Positions 21,558 through 29,767 of a stretch of 64,000 nucleotides of DNA are shown one piece after another; the first letter of the stretch is position 1; every line of letters begins with the position of its first letter. Both the position numbers and the translations under genes were made by a program. Below the pieces are notes generated by a model. That model was not told the DNA's origin. It saw only the letters and a program-made list of their open reading frames with translations, and made no database searches. Source of the stretch: DASVFB01 sp963766345 (GTDB lineage Bacteria > Actinomycetota > Thermoleophilia > Gaiellales > Gaiellaceae); the NCBI GenBank assembly GCA_963766345.1, contig CAVXZL010000007.1, positions 1 to 64,000 of the forward strand. The letters run 5' to 3'.

Positions 21558-21910
21558 AAGAGCTTGGCGTCGTCGTCCGGGTGCGTCGTCGCCTCGAGGA
21601 GCCGGCGCGCGCGGCGCTGGAGATCGGCGAGGTCGAGCCGGCCCTGCTCGGCGCCCTCGACGACCCGGCGCGCGAGCGCGACCGCGTCCTCGACGACCGC
21701 GACGTTCGCCGCGCCCTCCTGCCCCATCTCGGAGAGGATCGTCCGCTCGGTCCGCGATGCGACGATCGGGTCGGAGACGCCCTCGACCCAGACGCGCGTG
21801 CGCCGGCCTCCCCCGCGCTCGTCGCCGCGCAGCGGCTCGAGCGCGTAGATCTTGTCCGCGCGCGCGTACTTGCCGAAGCCGAGGAAGATCATGCGCGAGG
21901 CGTCCGCCAT
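21554..21910 (-). CDS. DUF370/RemA-like small protein
   Basis: A 118-residue protein. Residues 7-70 (MIFLGFGKYARADKIYALEP ... RRTRVWVEGVSDPIVASRT) resemble the DUF370/RemA family. In RemA the core reads INIGFGN...IVSANRIIAI and GRRTRAVIITDSDHVILSA. The following 45 residues are helical and extend beyond the usual RemA length. RemA is a DNA-binding activator of biofilm matrix genes in Bacillus; whether this divergent copy binds DNA is unknown. It lies 14 bases after the DegT gene and overlaps the MFS gene. Confidence 0.6.
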   Translation of the reverse strand: MADASRMIFLGFGKYARADKIYALEPLRGDERGGGRRTRVWVEGVSDPIVASRTERTILSEMGQEGAANVAVVEDAVALARRVVEGAEQGRLDLADLQRRARRLLEATTHPDDDAKLF

Positions 21911-21924
21911 GCGCCGATTATCCC

Positions 21925-23040
21925 CTAGAGCACGGAGCGCAACGTCTCGATGACGAACTGCTGATCGTCTTCGCCGAGGCGCGCGTGGAACGGCAGCGCC
22001 ATGGTGCGTGCGCTGCAGTCCTCCGAGACCGGCAGCATCCCCTCGCCGAAGCCGTACCGCTCGCGCATGTACGACTGGAGATGGATCGACGGCAGGTACG
22101 GGGCCGTCGCGACGCCGCGCTCGTCCATGCGCCGCATCACGCCGTCGCGGTCGACGCCCTCCGGCAGCTTCACGACGTACACGAACCAGGAGCGCACGTG
22201 ATCCGCATCGTCGGCGAGCGGCGGCTCGACGTCGACCCCGGCGAGGAGGTCCGTGTACCGCGCCGCGACGGCGTCGCGCGCGGCGAGGATCTCGTCCAGG
22301 CGTTCCACCTGCCCGATGCCGAGCGCGGCCGAGATGTCGTCGAGGCGGTAATTGAAACCGAGACGCCCGTGCATGAGCCACGAGCTGGTCTCGAGCCGGC
22401 CCTGGTTTCGCAGCGACACGAGCGCTTCGTACTGCTCCGCGTCGTTCGTCGTGATCGCACCGCCTTCGCCGGTCGTCATCTGCTTGTTCGGATAGAACGC
22501 GAACGTCGCCGGGTGGCCGTGCGAGCCGAGCAGGCGTCCCTTGTACCGCGCACCGAGCGCCTCGCACGCGTCCTCGACGAGCGCGAGCCCGTGCCGCTCG
22601 CAGATCTCGAGCAGCGGGTCGAGCTCGCACGGATAGCCGAAGATGTCGACGGCGACGACGGCCTTCGTCCGCTCGGTGATCGCGGCCTCGACCGCCGCGG
22701 GATCGAGGTTGTATGTGTGCGGGTCGATGTCGGCGAAGACCGGCGTCGCACCCTGGTAGATCGCGCAGTTCGCCGACGCGACGAACGAGTAGGGCGACGT
22801 GATCACCTCGTCGCCCGGCGCGACGCCGGCGAGCACCATCCCGAGGTGGAGCGCGGCGGTGCCGCTCGAGACCGCGGCGCAGTGGCGGACGCCCAGCCTC
22901 TCCGCGAGCAGCTCCTCGAACCGCGGCCCCGTCGGCCCAAGCGACAGGTGCCCCGAGCGCAGCGTCTCGAGCACGAGCTCCTCGTCGCGCTCGTCGATCC
23001 AGGGCGCGCTGAGCTGAATGCGCTTTGTCGCCTGCGTCAC
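21925..23040 (-). CDS. DegT/DnrJ/EryC1-family PLP aminotransferase
   Basis: A 371-residue sugar aminotransferase-type enzyme. The PLP lysine sits in FYPNKQMTTGEGGAI near residue 185. Other landmarks are the SSGTAALHLGM phosphate-binding turn near residue 60, EDACEALGARYKG near 160, and NYRLDDISAALGIGQ near 240. Members transfer an amino group to keto-sugars for cell-surface glycans or antibiotics. The start is GTG 23040, overlapping the ilvE stop (GTGA). No other sugar-modifying gene is adjacent, so the substrate cannot be named. Confidence 0.92.
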   Translation of the reverse strand: MTQATKRIQLSAPWIDERDEELVLETLRSGHLSLGPTGPRFEELLAERLGVRHCAAVSSGTAALHLGMVLAGVAPGDEVITSPYSFVASANCAIYQGATPVFADIDPHTYNLDPAAVEAAITERTKAVVAVDIFGYPCELDPLLEICERHGLALVEDACEALGARYKGRLLGSHGHPATFAFYPNKQMTTGEGGAITTNDAEQYEALVSLRNQGRLETSSWLMHGRLGFNYRLDDISAALGIGQVERLDEILAARDAVAARYTDLLAGVDVEPPLADDADHVRSWFVYVVKLPEGVDRDGVMRRMDERGVATAPYLPSIHLQSYMRERYGFGEGMLPVSEDCSARTMALPFHARLGEDDQQFVIETLRSVL

Positions 23041-23966
23041 GCTTCGGCGCGCGCGAAGTTCTCGACCGGGTCGCGCCACTGCGCCCACCGGTCGTTGAGG
23101 CCGTTCACCGTGTCGAGGTACGCCTTCTGGATCTCCTTCGTCACAGGCCCGACCCCGATGACGACGTCGTCGATCTCGCAGATCGGCGTCACCTCGGCGG
23201 CCGTGCCGCACATGAAGAGCTCGTCCGCGATGTGGAGATCGGAGCGGATGAGGTTCTTCTCGACGACGGTGTGGCCGAGGTCCTGCGCGATCTGGATGAT
23301 CGTGTCGCGCGTGAGGCCCGGCAGGATCCCGGCCGAGAGATCCGGCGTGTAGAGGACGCCGTCGCGCACGACGAAGATGTTCTCGCCCGAGCCGTCCGCG
23401 ACGTAGCCGTCGTGCGTGAGCATGATCGCCTCTTCGTAGCCGCCCTTGTTCGCCTCGGTGACGGCCAGCATCGAGTTCAGGTACACGCCGGTCGCCTTCG
23501 CAACGTGCGGGATGACGTTCGGCCCGATGCGCTGCCACGACGAGACCTTCGCGCGGATGCCGTTCTGCAGTCCCTCGTCGCCGAGGTACGTGCCCCACGG
23601 CCAGCTCATGATCACGACCTCGACCGGGTTGTCGCGCGCCGCAACGCCGAGCTCGCCGTAGCCGTAGAACGCGAGCGGCCGGAGGTAACACGACGGCAGC
23701 CCGTTGGTGCAGATGAGGTCCTTGCAGACCGCGCGCAGCTCCTCCGCGGAGTACGGAAGCTGCATGTAGAGCAGCTTCGCCGAGTTCGCGAAGCGGTCGA
23801 GGTGGTCGCGGAGCCTGAACACCGACGGCCCCTGCGGCGTGTCATAGCAGCGAATCCCTTCGAAGATGCCCGTTCCGTAGTGCAGTCCGTGCGAGCCGAC
23901 GTGGATCTTCGCGTCGTCCCAGTCGATCAGCTCGCCGTTCATCCAGATCTTCTCGGTGGCCTGCAT
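23037..23966 (-). CDS. ilvE: branched-chain amino acid aminotransferase
   Basis: A PLP class IV transaminase that interconverts branched-chain keto acids with Val, Leu and Ile. The 309-residue length is standard. Family landmarks include HYGTGIFEGIRCY near residue 29, the lysine in HVAKATGVYLNSML near 157, EAIMLTHDGYVADGSGENIF near 180, and FMCGTAAEVTPI near 255. The ATG at 23966 has AAAGGAGAG upstream. It leads a string of coupled genes and may share a transcript with ybaK, which ends 54 bases upstream. Confidence 0.95.
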   Translation of the reverse strand: MQATEKIWMNGELIDWDDAKIHVGSHGLHYGTGIFEGIRCYDTPQGPSVFRLRDHLDRFANSAKLLYMQLPYSAEELRAVCKDLICTNGLPSCYLRPLAFYGYGELGVAARDNPVEVVIMSWPWGTYLGDEGLQNGIRAKVSSWQRIGPNVIPHVAKATGVYLNSMLAVTEANKGGYEEAIMLTHDGYVADGSGENIFVVRDGVLYTPDLSAGILPGLTRDTIIQIAQDLGHTVVEKNLIRSDLHIADELFMCGTAAEVTPICEIDDVVIGVGPVTKEIQKAYLDTVNGLNDRWAQWRDPVENFARAEA

Positions 23967-24020
23967 CGAAGAGGCTCTCCTTTCGCGCCGCGCGGGGGAA
24001 ACCGAATCGTACCCGCCGAC

Positions 24021-24503
24021 CTAGTCGGCAACCACGAGGTCGGCCGGCGCGGCCTTCGTGAGCCGGACGAGCTCGCGGGTCGGAAGCACCGCCATGTGAC
24101 GCGTCGAGCCCGCGCCGACCCAGAGCTCGTCCTCCGCGAGCAGAACGCGGTCGATCAGCGCGCGCTCGACGCGCTGCAGCGGGAAGGGCGCGACGGCGCC
24201 CGGAGCGAATCCGGTCAGGATCGGGACCTCGCGCGCGTGGGCCACCCGCGCCTTCGTCGCGCCGGCGGCGATTGCGATCTTGGTCATGTCGCCTCGTCGG
24301 TCTCCCGGTACGAGCGCGAGGAGCGGCCGCTCGTCGCAGAGCACGATCAGCGACTTCACGATCTCGGAGACGTCGCAGCCGGCGGCACGCGCCGCGTCGG
24401 CGGCGGTCGCCGTCTCGACGCCGAACTCCTCGATGCGCGCTTCCGCTCCCGCCGCACGCAGGAATCCCGCCACCCGCTCGACTTCCTGCGGCCAGGGCCT
24501 CAC
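24021..24503 (-). CDS. YbaK/ProX-type aminoacyl-tRNA deacylase
   Basis: A 160-residue trans-editing-type protein. The fold is marked by IVKSLIVLCDERPLLALVPGDRRGD, with the conserved lysine in the VKSL strand. FAPGAVAPFPL matches the GGxxPxG-like loop, and WVGAGSTRHMAVLPTRELVRL is the C-terminal signature. Such proteins hydrolyse mischarged aminoacyl-tRNAs (Cys-tRNA-Pro and related). The start is GTG 24503. It precedes ilvE on the same strand by 54 bases. Confidence 0.88.
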   Translation of the reverse strand: MRPWPQEVERVAGFLRAAGAEARIEEFGVETATAADAARAAGCDVSEIVKSLIVLCDERPLLALVPGDRRGDMTKIAIAAGATKARVAHAREVPILTGFAPGAVAPFPLQRVERALIDRVLLAEDELWVGAGSTRHMAVLPTRELVRLTKAAPADLVVAD

Positions 24504-24634
24504 GGCGAAACTCTACGACGCCGTGCGCCGTTGAATGCCGCGGGAGACGACCTGTGACGAGCGTCGCGCCGGGCGACGAGAGCCGCCTCGCGACGCGTTT
24601 GGCCAGAGGGCCTCTCCGGGGTAGAACCGCCACC

Positions 24635-25263
24635 GTGCCAACCGGGGTCGGCGCGCGGTGTGCAGGAGCGCTGCTGGCGCTGACGGCGTTCGTCGCCGGC
24701 GCCGCGTCCGGGCACGCCGCAACGGCGCCTGCGTACGTCGTGATGTACAGCGACGGTGGCGACTACATCGGCGGCGGTTTCCAGCGAACGTTCGACTCGG
24801 CGAACGCGACGATCGGCGTCGGCGGAAACCCGTACTACCTGACCGTCTCGGCATCCGGCGGCACCGCGGGAGACTCGTTCTCGTTCGATTTCGCCGGGCC
24901 GCCCGGACAGGCGCTCGCGTCGGGAGGCGTCTACGTGAACGCGCAACGCGCCGCCTTCCGCGAGGCGGGTCATCCGGGCATCGACATCGGCGGCTCGGGC
25001 CGAGGCTGCAACACCGACACGGGCCTCTTCGAGGTGAAGGACATCGCCGTCGACTCGAGCGGCGCGATCTCGCAGCCGTGGATCGTCTACGAGCAGAACT
25101 GCGAGGGCGGGACGGCCGCGACCTGGGGCGAGGTCCGCATCGGCGGTCGCCCAAGAGCTACGCGCCGCTCAGGCGAGGCTCCCACCGCGTCCTCGTGCGC
25201 GCAACCGACGCAGGCGGCAACGTGGATCCGACGCCGGCGTGGCGCGTCTTCCGCGTCCGCTAG
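24635..25263 (+). pseudogene. secreted protein with Ig-like C-terminus, broken by a frameshift
   Basis: From GTG 24635 the frame encodes a signal peptide (AGALLALTAFVAGAASGHA) and a beta-rich domain (YVVMYSDGGDYIGGGFQRTF). After EVRIGG near 25145 the sequence becomes random. A second frame picks up from about 25150 with SYAPLRRGSHRVLVRATDAG and ends DPTPAWRVFRVR at 25263. That is the C-terminal strand pair of bacterial Ig-like domains in secreted proteins. One indel, or a small deletion, near 25150 joins them. It is either a recent pseudogene or a sequence error. If intact it would be about 208 residues and exported. Confidence 0.65.
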
Positions 25264-25422
25264 CGCTGCGTTCGAGTCACCAGCTCAAGCCGCCTTCTGC
25301 CGTCACGGTCGAGCCGCGCTTCCACGCGACGTCCCACAGGGTTTTGCCTCGGGATCGCGGAAGGTGAAGCTCGACGTCTGTACATGCGAGGGTGAAGAAG
25401 TTCGGCTGCGCCGGGAACGCAG

Positions 25423-26985
25423 TCACCGGAGCGAGATGAAGCGCGCATCGTCGAAGCCACCGCCCTGGAGGCGCTCTTCGAGCTCCGGCGGCGCGGGCGT
25501 ATCGATCGACAGCACCATCAGCGCCTTGCCTCCGCGGCGCGTGCGCGACACCGTCATGTTCGCGATGTTCACGCCGGACTCCGCGAAGAGCGTCCCGACG
25601 CGGCCGATGACGCCCGGCACGTCGTCGTAGCGGAAGACGACGAGCAGCGGCGCGAGCTCCATCTCGAGCTCGAACCCGAGCGCGCTCACGAGCCACTGCC
25701 GGTGCTCGCGCCCGATCGTCGTTCCTGCGACCTGGATGCCGTCGATGCCGACGCGGATGAGGTTCGTGAAGTCTCGCGACGAGCGTTTCCGCTCCTCGGC
25801 GACCTCGATGCCCCGCTCCGCGGCGATCACCGGCGCGTTCACGTAGTTCACGGGCTGGTCGGTGTGGCCTTCGAACGCGCCGTTGAGCGCCGCGACGGTG
25901 AGCAGCCGCGTGTCGTACTGCGAGAGCGCGCCGTAGTACGTGAGCTCGATGCGCTCGGCGCGGCCCAACGCCAGCTCCATCGCGAGGCGCCCGAGCTTCG
26001 CCGCGAGCGGGACGTACGGCGACAGCGCCTCGAGATCCTCGGCACGCAGCGTCGGGATGTTCACGGCGTTCGTGACGAGGCCGCCCTCGAGCGCGGCGAC
26101 GATCTGCTCGGCGACGATGACGCCCGCACGATCCTGCGCCTCCTCGGTCGACGCGGCGAGGTGCGGCGTCGCGACGACGTTCTCGAGGTCGAGGAGCGGT
26201 CCGGAGTAAGGCTCCGTCGAGAAGACGTCGAGCGCCGCCGCCGCGACTTTCCCCGAGCGAAGCGCATCGAGAAGCGCCTCCTCGTCGACGAGCTGCCCGC
26301 GCGCCGCGTTCACGAGCCTGACGCCGTCGCGCATCTTCGCGAACGCGTCGGTGCCGATCGAGCGGCGGGTCTCCGACGTCAGCGGGAGGTGCAGGGTGAC
26401 GAACTCGGCGGTTGCGTACAAATCGTCGGGAGACTCGACGCGCTCGACGCCGAGCTCGCGGAAGCGGTCCTTCGACACGAACGGGTCGTACGCGACGACG
26501 CGCATCTCGAGGCCGAGCGCGCGGCGCGCGACCTGCTGCCCGATGCGTCCGAAGCCGAGCACGCCGAGCGTCTTGCCCGCGAGCTCGATGCCGCCGAAGC
26601 GCGAGCGCTCCCAGCGGCCCTGCGCGAGCGCCGCGTGCGCCTGCGGAATGTGACGCGCGAGCGCGAGCAGCAGCGCGACCGTGTGCTCAGCCGCTGAGAT
26701 CACCGTCGATTCCGGCGCGTTGGCGACGATGATCCCGCGCCGCGTGGCGGCGTCGACGTCCACGTTGTCCACCCCCACGCCCGCACGTCCGATCACCTTC
26801 AGGCGCTCCGCCTTGTGGATCAGCTCCTTCGTGAGCTTGGTCGCCGAGCGGACGACGATGCCGTCGTACACGCCGATGATCGCTTCGAGGTCGGAGTCGT
26901 GATCGACGTCGACGTCGAAGTGCTCGCGCAACAGGTCGACGCCGGCGTCCGCGATCCGCTCGCGAACGAGAACGCGCGGGCTCAA
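25423..26985 (-). CDS. serA: D-3-phosphoglycerate dehydrogenase
   Basis: First step of serine synthesis, oxidising 3-phosphoglycerate with NAD. The 520-residue length matches the long actinobacterial form. The Rossmann loop is LGVLGFGRIGQQVA near residue 146. Catalytic region RLVNAARGQLVDEEAL, near residue 230, carries the Arg. ATPHLAASTEEAQ gives the His. An intervening ASB domain lies at about 310-440, and a C-terminal ACT domain (VFRYDDVPGVIGRVGTLF) suits serine feedback. The start TTG 26985 overlaps the stop of the class V aminotransferase (TTGA). Confidence 0.96.
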   Translation of the reverse strand: MSPRVLVRERIADAGVDLLREHFDVDVDHDSDLEAIIGVYDGIVVRSATKLTKELIHKAERLKVIGRAGVGVDNVDVDAATRRGIIVANAPESTVISAAEHTVALLLALARHIPQAHAALAQGRWERSRFGGIELAGKTLGVLGFGRIGQQVARRALGLEMRVVAYDPFVSKDRFRELGVERVESPDDLYATAEFVTLHLPLTSETRRSIGTDAFAKMRDGVRLVNAARGQLVDEEALLDALRSGKVAAAALDVFSTEPYSGPLLDLENVVATPHLAASTEEAQDRAGVIVAEQIVAALEGGLVTNAVNIPTLRAEDLEALSPYVPLAAKLGRLAMELALGRAERIELTYYGALSQYDTRLLTVAALNGAFEGHTDQPVNYVNAPVIAAERGIEVAEERKRSSRDFTNLIRVGIDGIQVAGTTIGREHRQWLVSALGFELEMELAPLLVVFRYDDVPGVIGRVGTLFAESGVNIANMTVSRTRRGGKALMVLSIDTPAPPELEERLQGGGFDDARFISLR

Positions 26986-28127
26986 ACCTTCAGGGATTGC
27001 TCGTACGCCTCGAAGGCTCGCGTCGTCGCGACGCCGCGCTCGATGTCGGCGCCGAGCTCGGTCAACGCGAGCTCCACGGCGGCGAGCGCGGTGGCGATGT
27101 CGAAGACGTCGAAGTAGCCGATGTGGCCGATGCGGAAGATCTTCCCCTTGAGCGGCCCCTGGCCCGGCGCGAGCGTGACGCCGTGCCGGTCGCGCAGGAG
27201 CAGCAAGAGCTCACCGGCGTCGACGCCTTCGGGAGTCCGAACGGCCGTCACGACCGCGGCGCTGTCGTCGTCCGGGGAGAAAAGCTCGAGGCCCATCGCC
27301 TTGATCCCTTCGCGGCAGGCGCGGCCGAGCCGAACGTGGCGCTCGAAGGCGGCGTCGAGACCCTGCTCGAGCAACAGGCCGAGGGCGACGTCGAGGCCTT
27401 TCACGAGCGACACGGCCGGTGTGAAGGCGGCGTCGAAGATCTGCTGCGCCTTGCGCGTCCGCTCCCAGTCGAAGTAGAAGCGCGGCAACGTCCCGCGCGA
27501 GTCCCACGCTCGCTGCGAGACCGAGACGAGGGCGAGGCCGGGCGGCGACATCAGCGCCTTCTGCGAGCCGGACACGACGACGTCGACGCCCCAGTCGTCG
27601 GTCTCGAGCGGCACTGCGCCGAGGCTGGAGACCGCGTCGACGACCGAGAAGGCGCCCGCGTCACGCACGGCGGCCGTGAGGCTGCGGACGTCCGAGACGA
27701 CACCGGTCGAGGTCTCGGAATGCGTCAGCAGCACGACGCGCGCCTCTCGCTCGGCGAGCCGTGCCGCGAGATCGTCGCCGGACGGCGACTCGCCCCATTC
27801 GTAGGCGAGCCGGTCGACCTCGCAGCCGAGTGCGCCGGCGATCGATGCCCAGCGGTCGCCGAACGCACCCGCGGTCACGACGCAGACGCGCTCGCCCGGC
27901 GAGCAGAGGTTGACGAGCGCCGACTCCATCGTGCCGGTGCCGCTCGCAGCGAAGAGGAGCACCTCGCTTTCGGTGCGGAAGACCTCCTTCAGGCGGCCCA
28001 GCGTGCGCTCGTACACGACACGGAAGTCGGGGCCGCGGTGGTGGAGCATCGGCTCGGCCGTCGCGGCGAGCACCTCTGGCGGCACCGGCGTCGGGCCCGG
28101 CGTGAACAGGTAGCGCTTGTCCGTCAC
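26982..28127 (-). CDS. class V aminotransferase (serine-pyruvate / phosphoserine type)
   Basis: A 381-residue PLP enzyme of the alanine-glyoxylate/serine-pyruvate family. The lysine is in VVSGSQKALMSPPG near residue 193, and the N-terminal TPGPTPVPPEV and AASGTGTMESAL turns are typical. It is translationally coupled to serA, so the likely role is the second step of serine synthesis (3-phosphohydroxypyruvate to phosphoserine) or serine-glyoxylate exchange. The start is GTG 28127, 37 bases from the divergent membrane gene. Sequence alone does not separate phosphoserine from alanine-glyoxylate activity. Confidence 0.9.
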   Translation of the reverse strand: MTDKRYLFTPGPTPVPPEVLAATAEPMLHHRGPDFRVVYERTLGRLKEVFRTESEVLLFAASGTGTMESALVNLCSPGERVCVVTAGAFGDRWASIAGALGCEVDRLAYEWGESPSGDDLAARLAEREARVVLLTHSETSTGVVSDVRSLTAAVRDAGAFSVVDAVSSLGAVPLETDDWGVDVVVSGSQKALMSPPGLALVSVSQRAWDSRGTLPRFYFDWERTRKAQQIFDAAFTPAVSLVKGLDVALGLLLEQGLDAAFERHVRLGRACREGIKAMGLELFSPDDDSAAVVTAVRTPEGVDAGELLLLLRDRHGVTLAPGQGPLKGKIFRIGHIGYFDVFDIATALAAVELALTELGADIERGVATTRAFEAYEQSLKV

Positions 28128-28164
28128 CCTCGGAGCCTAACGATGCTCCCACTAGGCTCCGCGC

Positions 28165-28782
28165 GTGGAAGCGCTGCTCGCGTTCGCCGCCGCGCTCGTC
28201 GCGCTCCGGCTTGCGGGACGCGTCGCCGGACGCTGGCGCGCCCGCCGCGCGCCGGAGCTCCTCGCGTGGAGCGGGGCGTTGTTCGCATACGCGGTCGCCG
28301 CCGCCGCGCTCGCGTGGGGCGCCGCACACGGCTGGGACGCCCGCGCCTTCCGTCTCTATTACCTGTTCGGCGGGCTGCTCACCGCGCCGCTGCTCGGGGC
28401 CGGCTCGCTCCTGATCTGGCGGAAGCGCTGGGCCGGTCCGGTCGCGCTCGTCTATGCGGGGCTCGCGGTCGGGATCGCGCTCGCGGTGCCCGTCCACGGC
28501 GTCTTCTCCGGCAGCGACATCCCGGCGGCGCAGGATCACCTGGAGTTCGTGCCGGCGCGCCTCGTCGCGGTCGCGGCCAACACGCTCGGAACGCTGGCGG
28601 TGGTCGTCGTCGCCGCCGCGACGTTCCGGCGCCGGCCGCTCGGCAACGCGCTCATCGTCCTCGGCGTGGCGATCGCAGCCGCGGGCACGGCGCTCGCCGG
28701 CCTGGGCGTGGCGGGGACGGCCGGCTTCGCTCTGGCAGCGGTTCTTGCCCTCTACGCTGGCTTTGTTGCGCCTTCGCGCTGA
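28165..28782 (+). CDS. integral membrane protein of unknown function
   Basis: A 205-residue protein with six or seven hydrophobic segments, for example LLAWSGALFAYAVAAAALAW, LYYLFGGLLTAPLLGAGSLL and VALVYAGLAVGIALAVPVHG. It starts at GTG 28165, divergent from the serine genes. Between helices a PVHGVFSGSDIPAAQDHLEF loop is the most polar part. I do not recognise a catalytic motif or a named family. The gene ends about 90 bases before the Rpf-like gene and may be transcribed with it. Confidence 0.75.
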   Translation: MEALLAFAAALVALRLAGRVAGRWRARRAPELLAWSGALFAYAVAAAALAWGAAHGWDARAFRLYYLFGGLLTAPLLGAGSLLIWRKRWAGPVALVYAGLAVGIALAVPVHGVFSGSDIPAAQDHLEFVPARLVAVAANTLGTLAVVVVAAATFRRRPLGNALIVLGVAIAAAGTALAGLGVAGTAGFALAAVLALYAGFVAPSR

Positions 28783-28870
28783 TTATCGCCACAATCTGCA
28801 CTTAACGGATTCCTTATAACTTCGGCTTGCGGAAAACGCCGTTTGCTACTCTCCTGCCCGCTCGAAGGTT

Positions 28871-29401
28871 ATGCGGACTCTGCGGCCCCACTTCCTTGCG
28901 CTTCTCGTTGCGCTTGCCATCACCGCCACTGCGGCTCACGCAGCCCCGGCGGCGACGAAGGGCGCCGTCGAGCCCGACGCCGGCGCCGCGAAGGCAATCC
29001 GGCACTACCGCGCGACGACGATGACGCTCCAGGGCGTGATGGGCCACCGCGTGCAGTTCCGGAGACTTCGCCGCGTCAGCCTCGAGCACGCGCGCAAGGT
29101 CTGGCGCAGGCGGGCGGTCATGACGCAGCGGCGCTTCCTGCGCGGGCCCGCGCACAAAAGCGCCTGGCTCTGCATCCACCGCTACGAGGGCGCATGGAGC
29201 GACGGTGGCAGCCCCTACTACGGCGGGCTGCAGATGGACATCAGCTTCCAGGCGAGTTACGGAGGGCCGCTCCTCGCGGCGAAGGGAACGGCGGAGAACT
29301 GGACGCCGCTCGAGCAGATGTGGGTGGCCGAGCACGCCTACCGCTCGGGACGCGGGTTCTATCCGTGGCCGAACACCGCGCGCGCCTGCGGCCTCATCTG
29401 A
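28871..29401 (+). CDS. secreted lysozyme-like / Rpf-like transglycosylase
   Basis: A 176-residue exported protein with signal peptide FLALLVALAITATAAHA. After a basic linker, the C-terminal 75 residues (WLCIHRYEGAWSDGG, PYYGGLQMDISFQASYGG, EQMWVAEHAYRSG) follow the resuscitation-promoting-factor pattern. In Rpf the catalytic Glu in C-x-S/G-x2 context precedes YYGGLQF; here E106 fits that place. The likely role is cleavage of peptidoglycan glycan strands outside the membrane. The last cysteine (RACGLI) probably pairs with C102. An in-frame ATG follows GGTT without a strong Shine-Dalgarno. Confidence 0.75.
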   Translation: MRTLRPHFLALLVALAITATAAHAAPAATKGAVEPDAGAAKAIRHYRATTMTLQGVMGHRVQFRRLRRVSLEHARKVWRRRAVMTQRRFLRGPAHKSAWLCIHRYEGAWSDGGSPYYGGLQMDISFQASYGGPLLAAKGTAENWTPLEQMWVAEHAYRSGRGFYPWPNTARACGLI

Positions 29402-29419
29402 CGGCCTGGACGGAAGACG

Positions 29420-29767
29420 CTAGAGCCGCGGTCGCGCGAGCGGCTCGATCGCGTCGGCCTCGACGATCACCGCGGTGAGACCGCGGTCGCTGCCGCTCTC
29501 GTGCACCTCGTCGACCTCCCAGAGCGCCGCCTCCCCGGCCGCGACGGGGCTGCGCGGCTCGTCACCGCTCCTTGCCCACCCCGAGCCGGCAACGACGAGG
29601 AAGAGCTGCGGGCACGCCGCCGGATGCGCGCCGACGAAGCCGTCGGCCGCGAGCTGCAGCAGGCTCACGCGGACCGCGCCGCTGGCGCGCGCGACACCAC
29701 CGATCGTCGCGCCGTGCGAGTCGAAGCGCGTGATCTCGCGCGTCGGCTCGAACGCGAAGATCCTCAC
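29420..29767 (-). CDS. cupin-domain protein
   Basis: A 115-residue single-domain cupin. The conserved barrel motifs appear as VGAHPAACPQLFLVVAGSGWARSGDE (first cupin motif with one histidine) and VAAGEAALWEVDEVHESGS (second motif with a histidine). The metal-binding set is incomplete compared with classic cupins. It starts at GTG 29767, overlapping the gatB stop (GTGA), so it is the last gene of the gat operon. Its role next to tRNA amidation is unknown. Confidence 0.75.
   Translation of the reverse strand: MRIFAFEPTREITRFDSHGATIGGVARASGAVRVSLLQLAADGFVGAHPAACPQLFLVVAGSGWARSGDEPRSPVAAGEAALWEVDEVHESGSDRGLTAVIVEADAIEPLARPRL

Noticed and set aside
28783..28870. A c-di-AMP (ydaO) riboswitch before the Rpf-like gene, as seen before rpf in some actinobacteria.
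   Set aside because: The gap is under 90 bases, too short for that riboswitch, and its conserved core is not visible.
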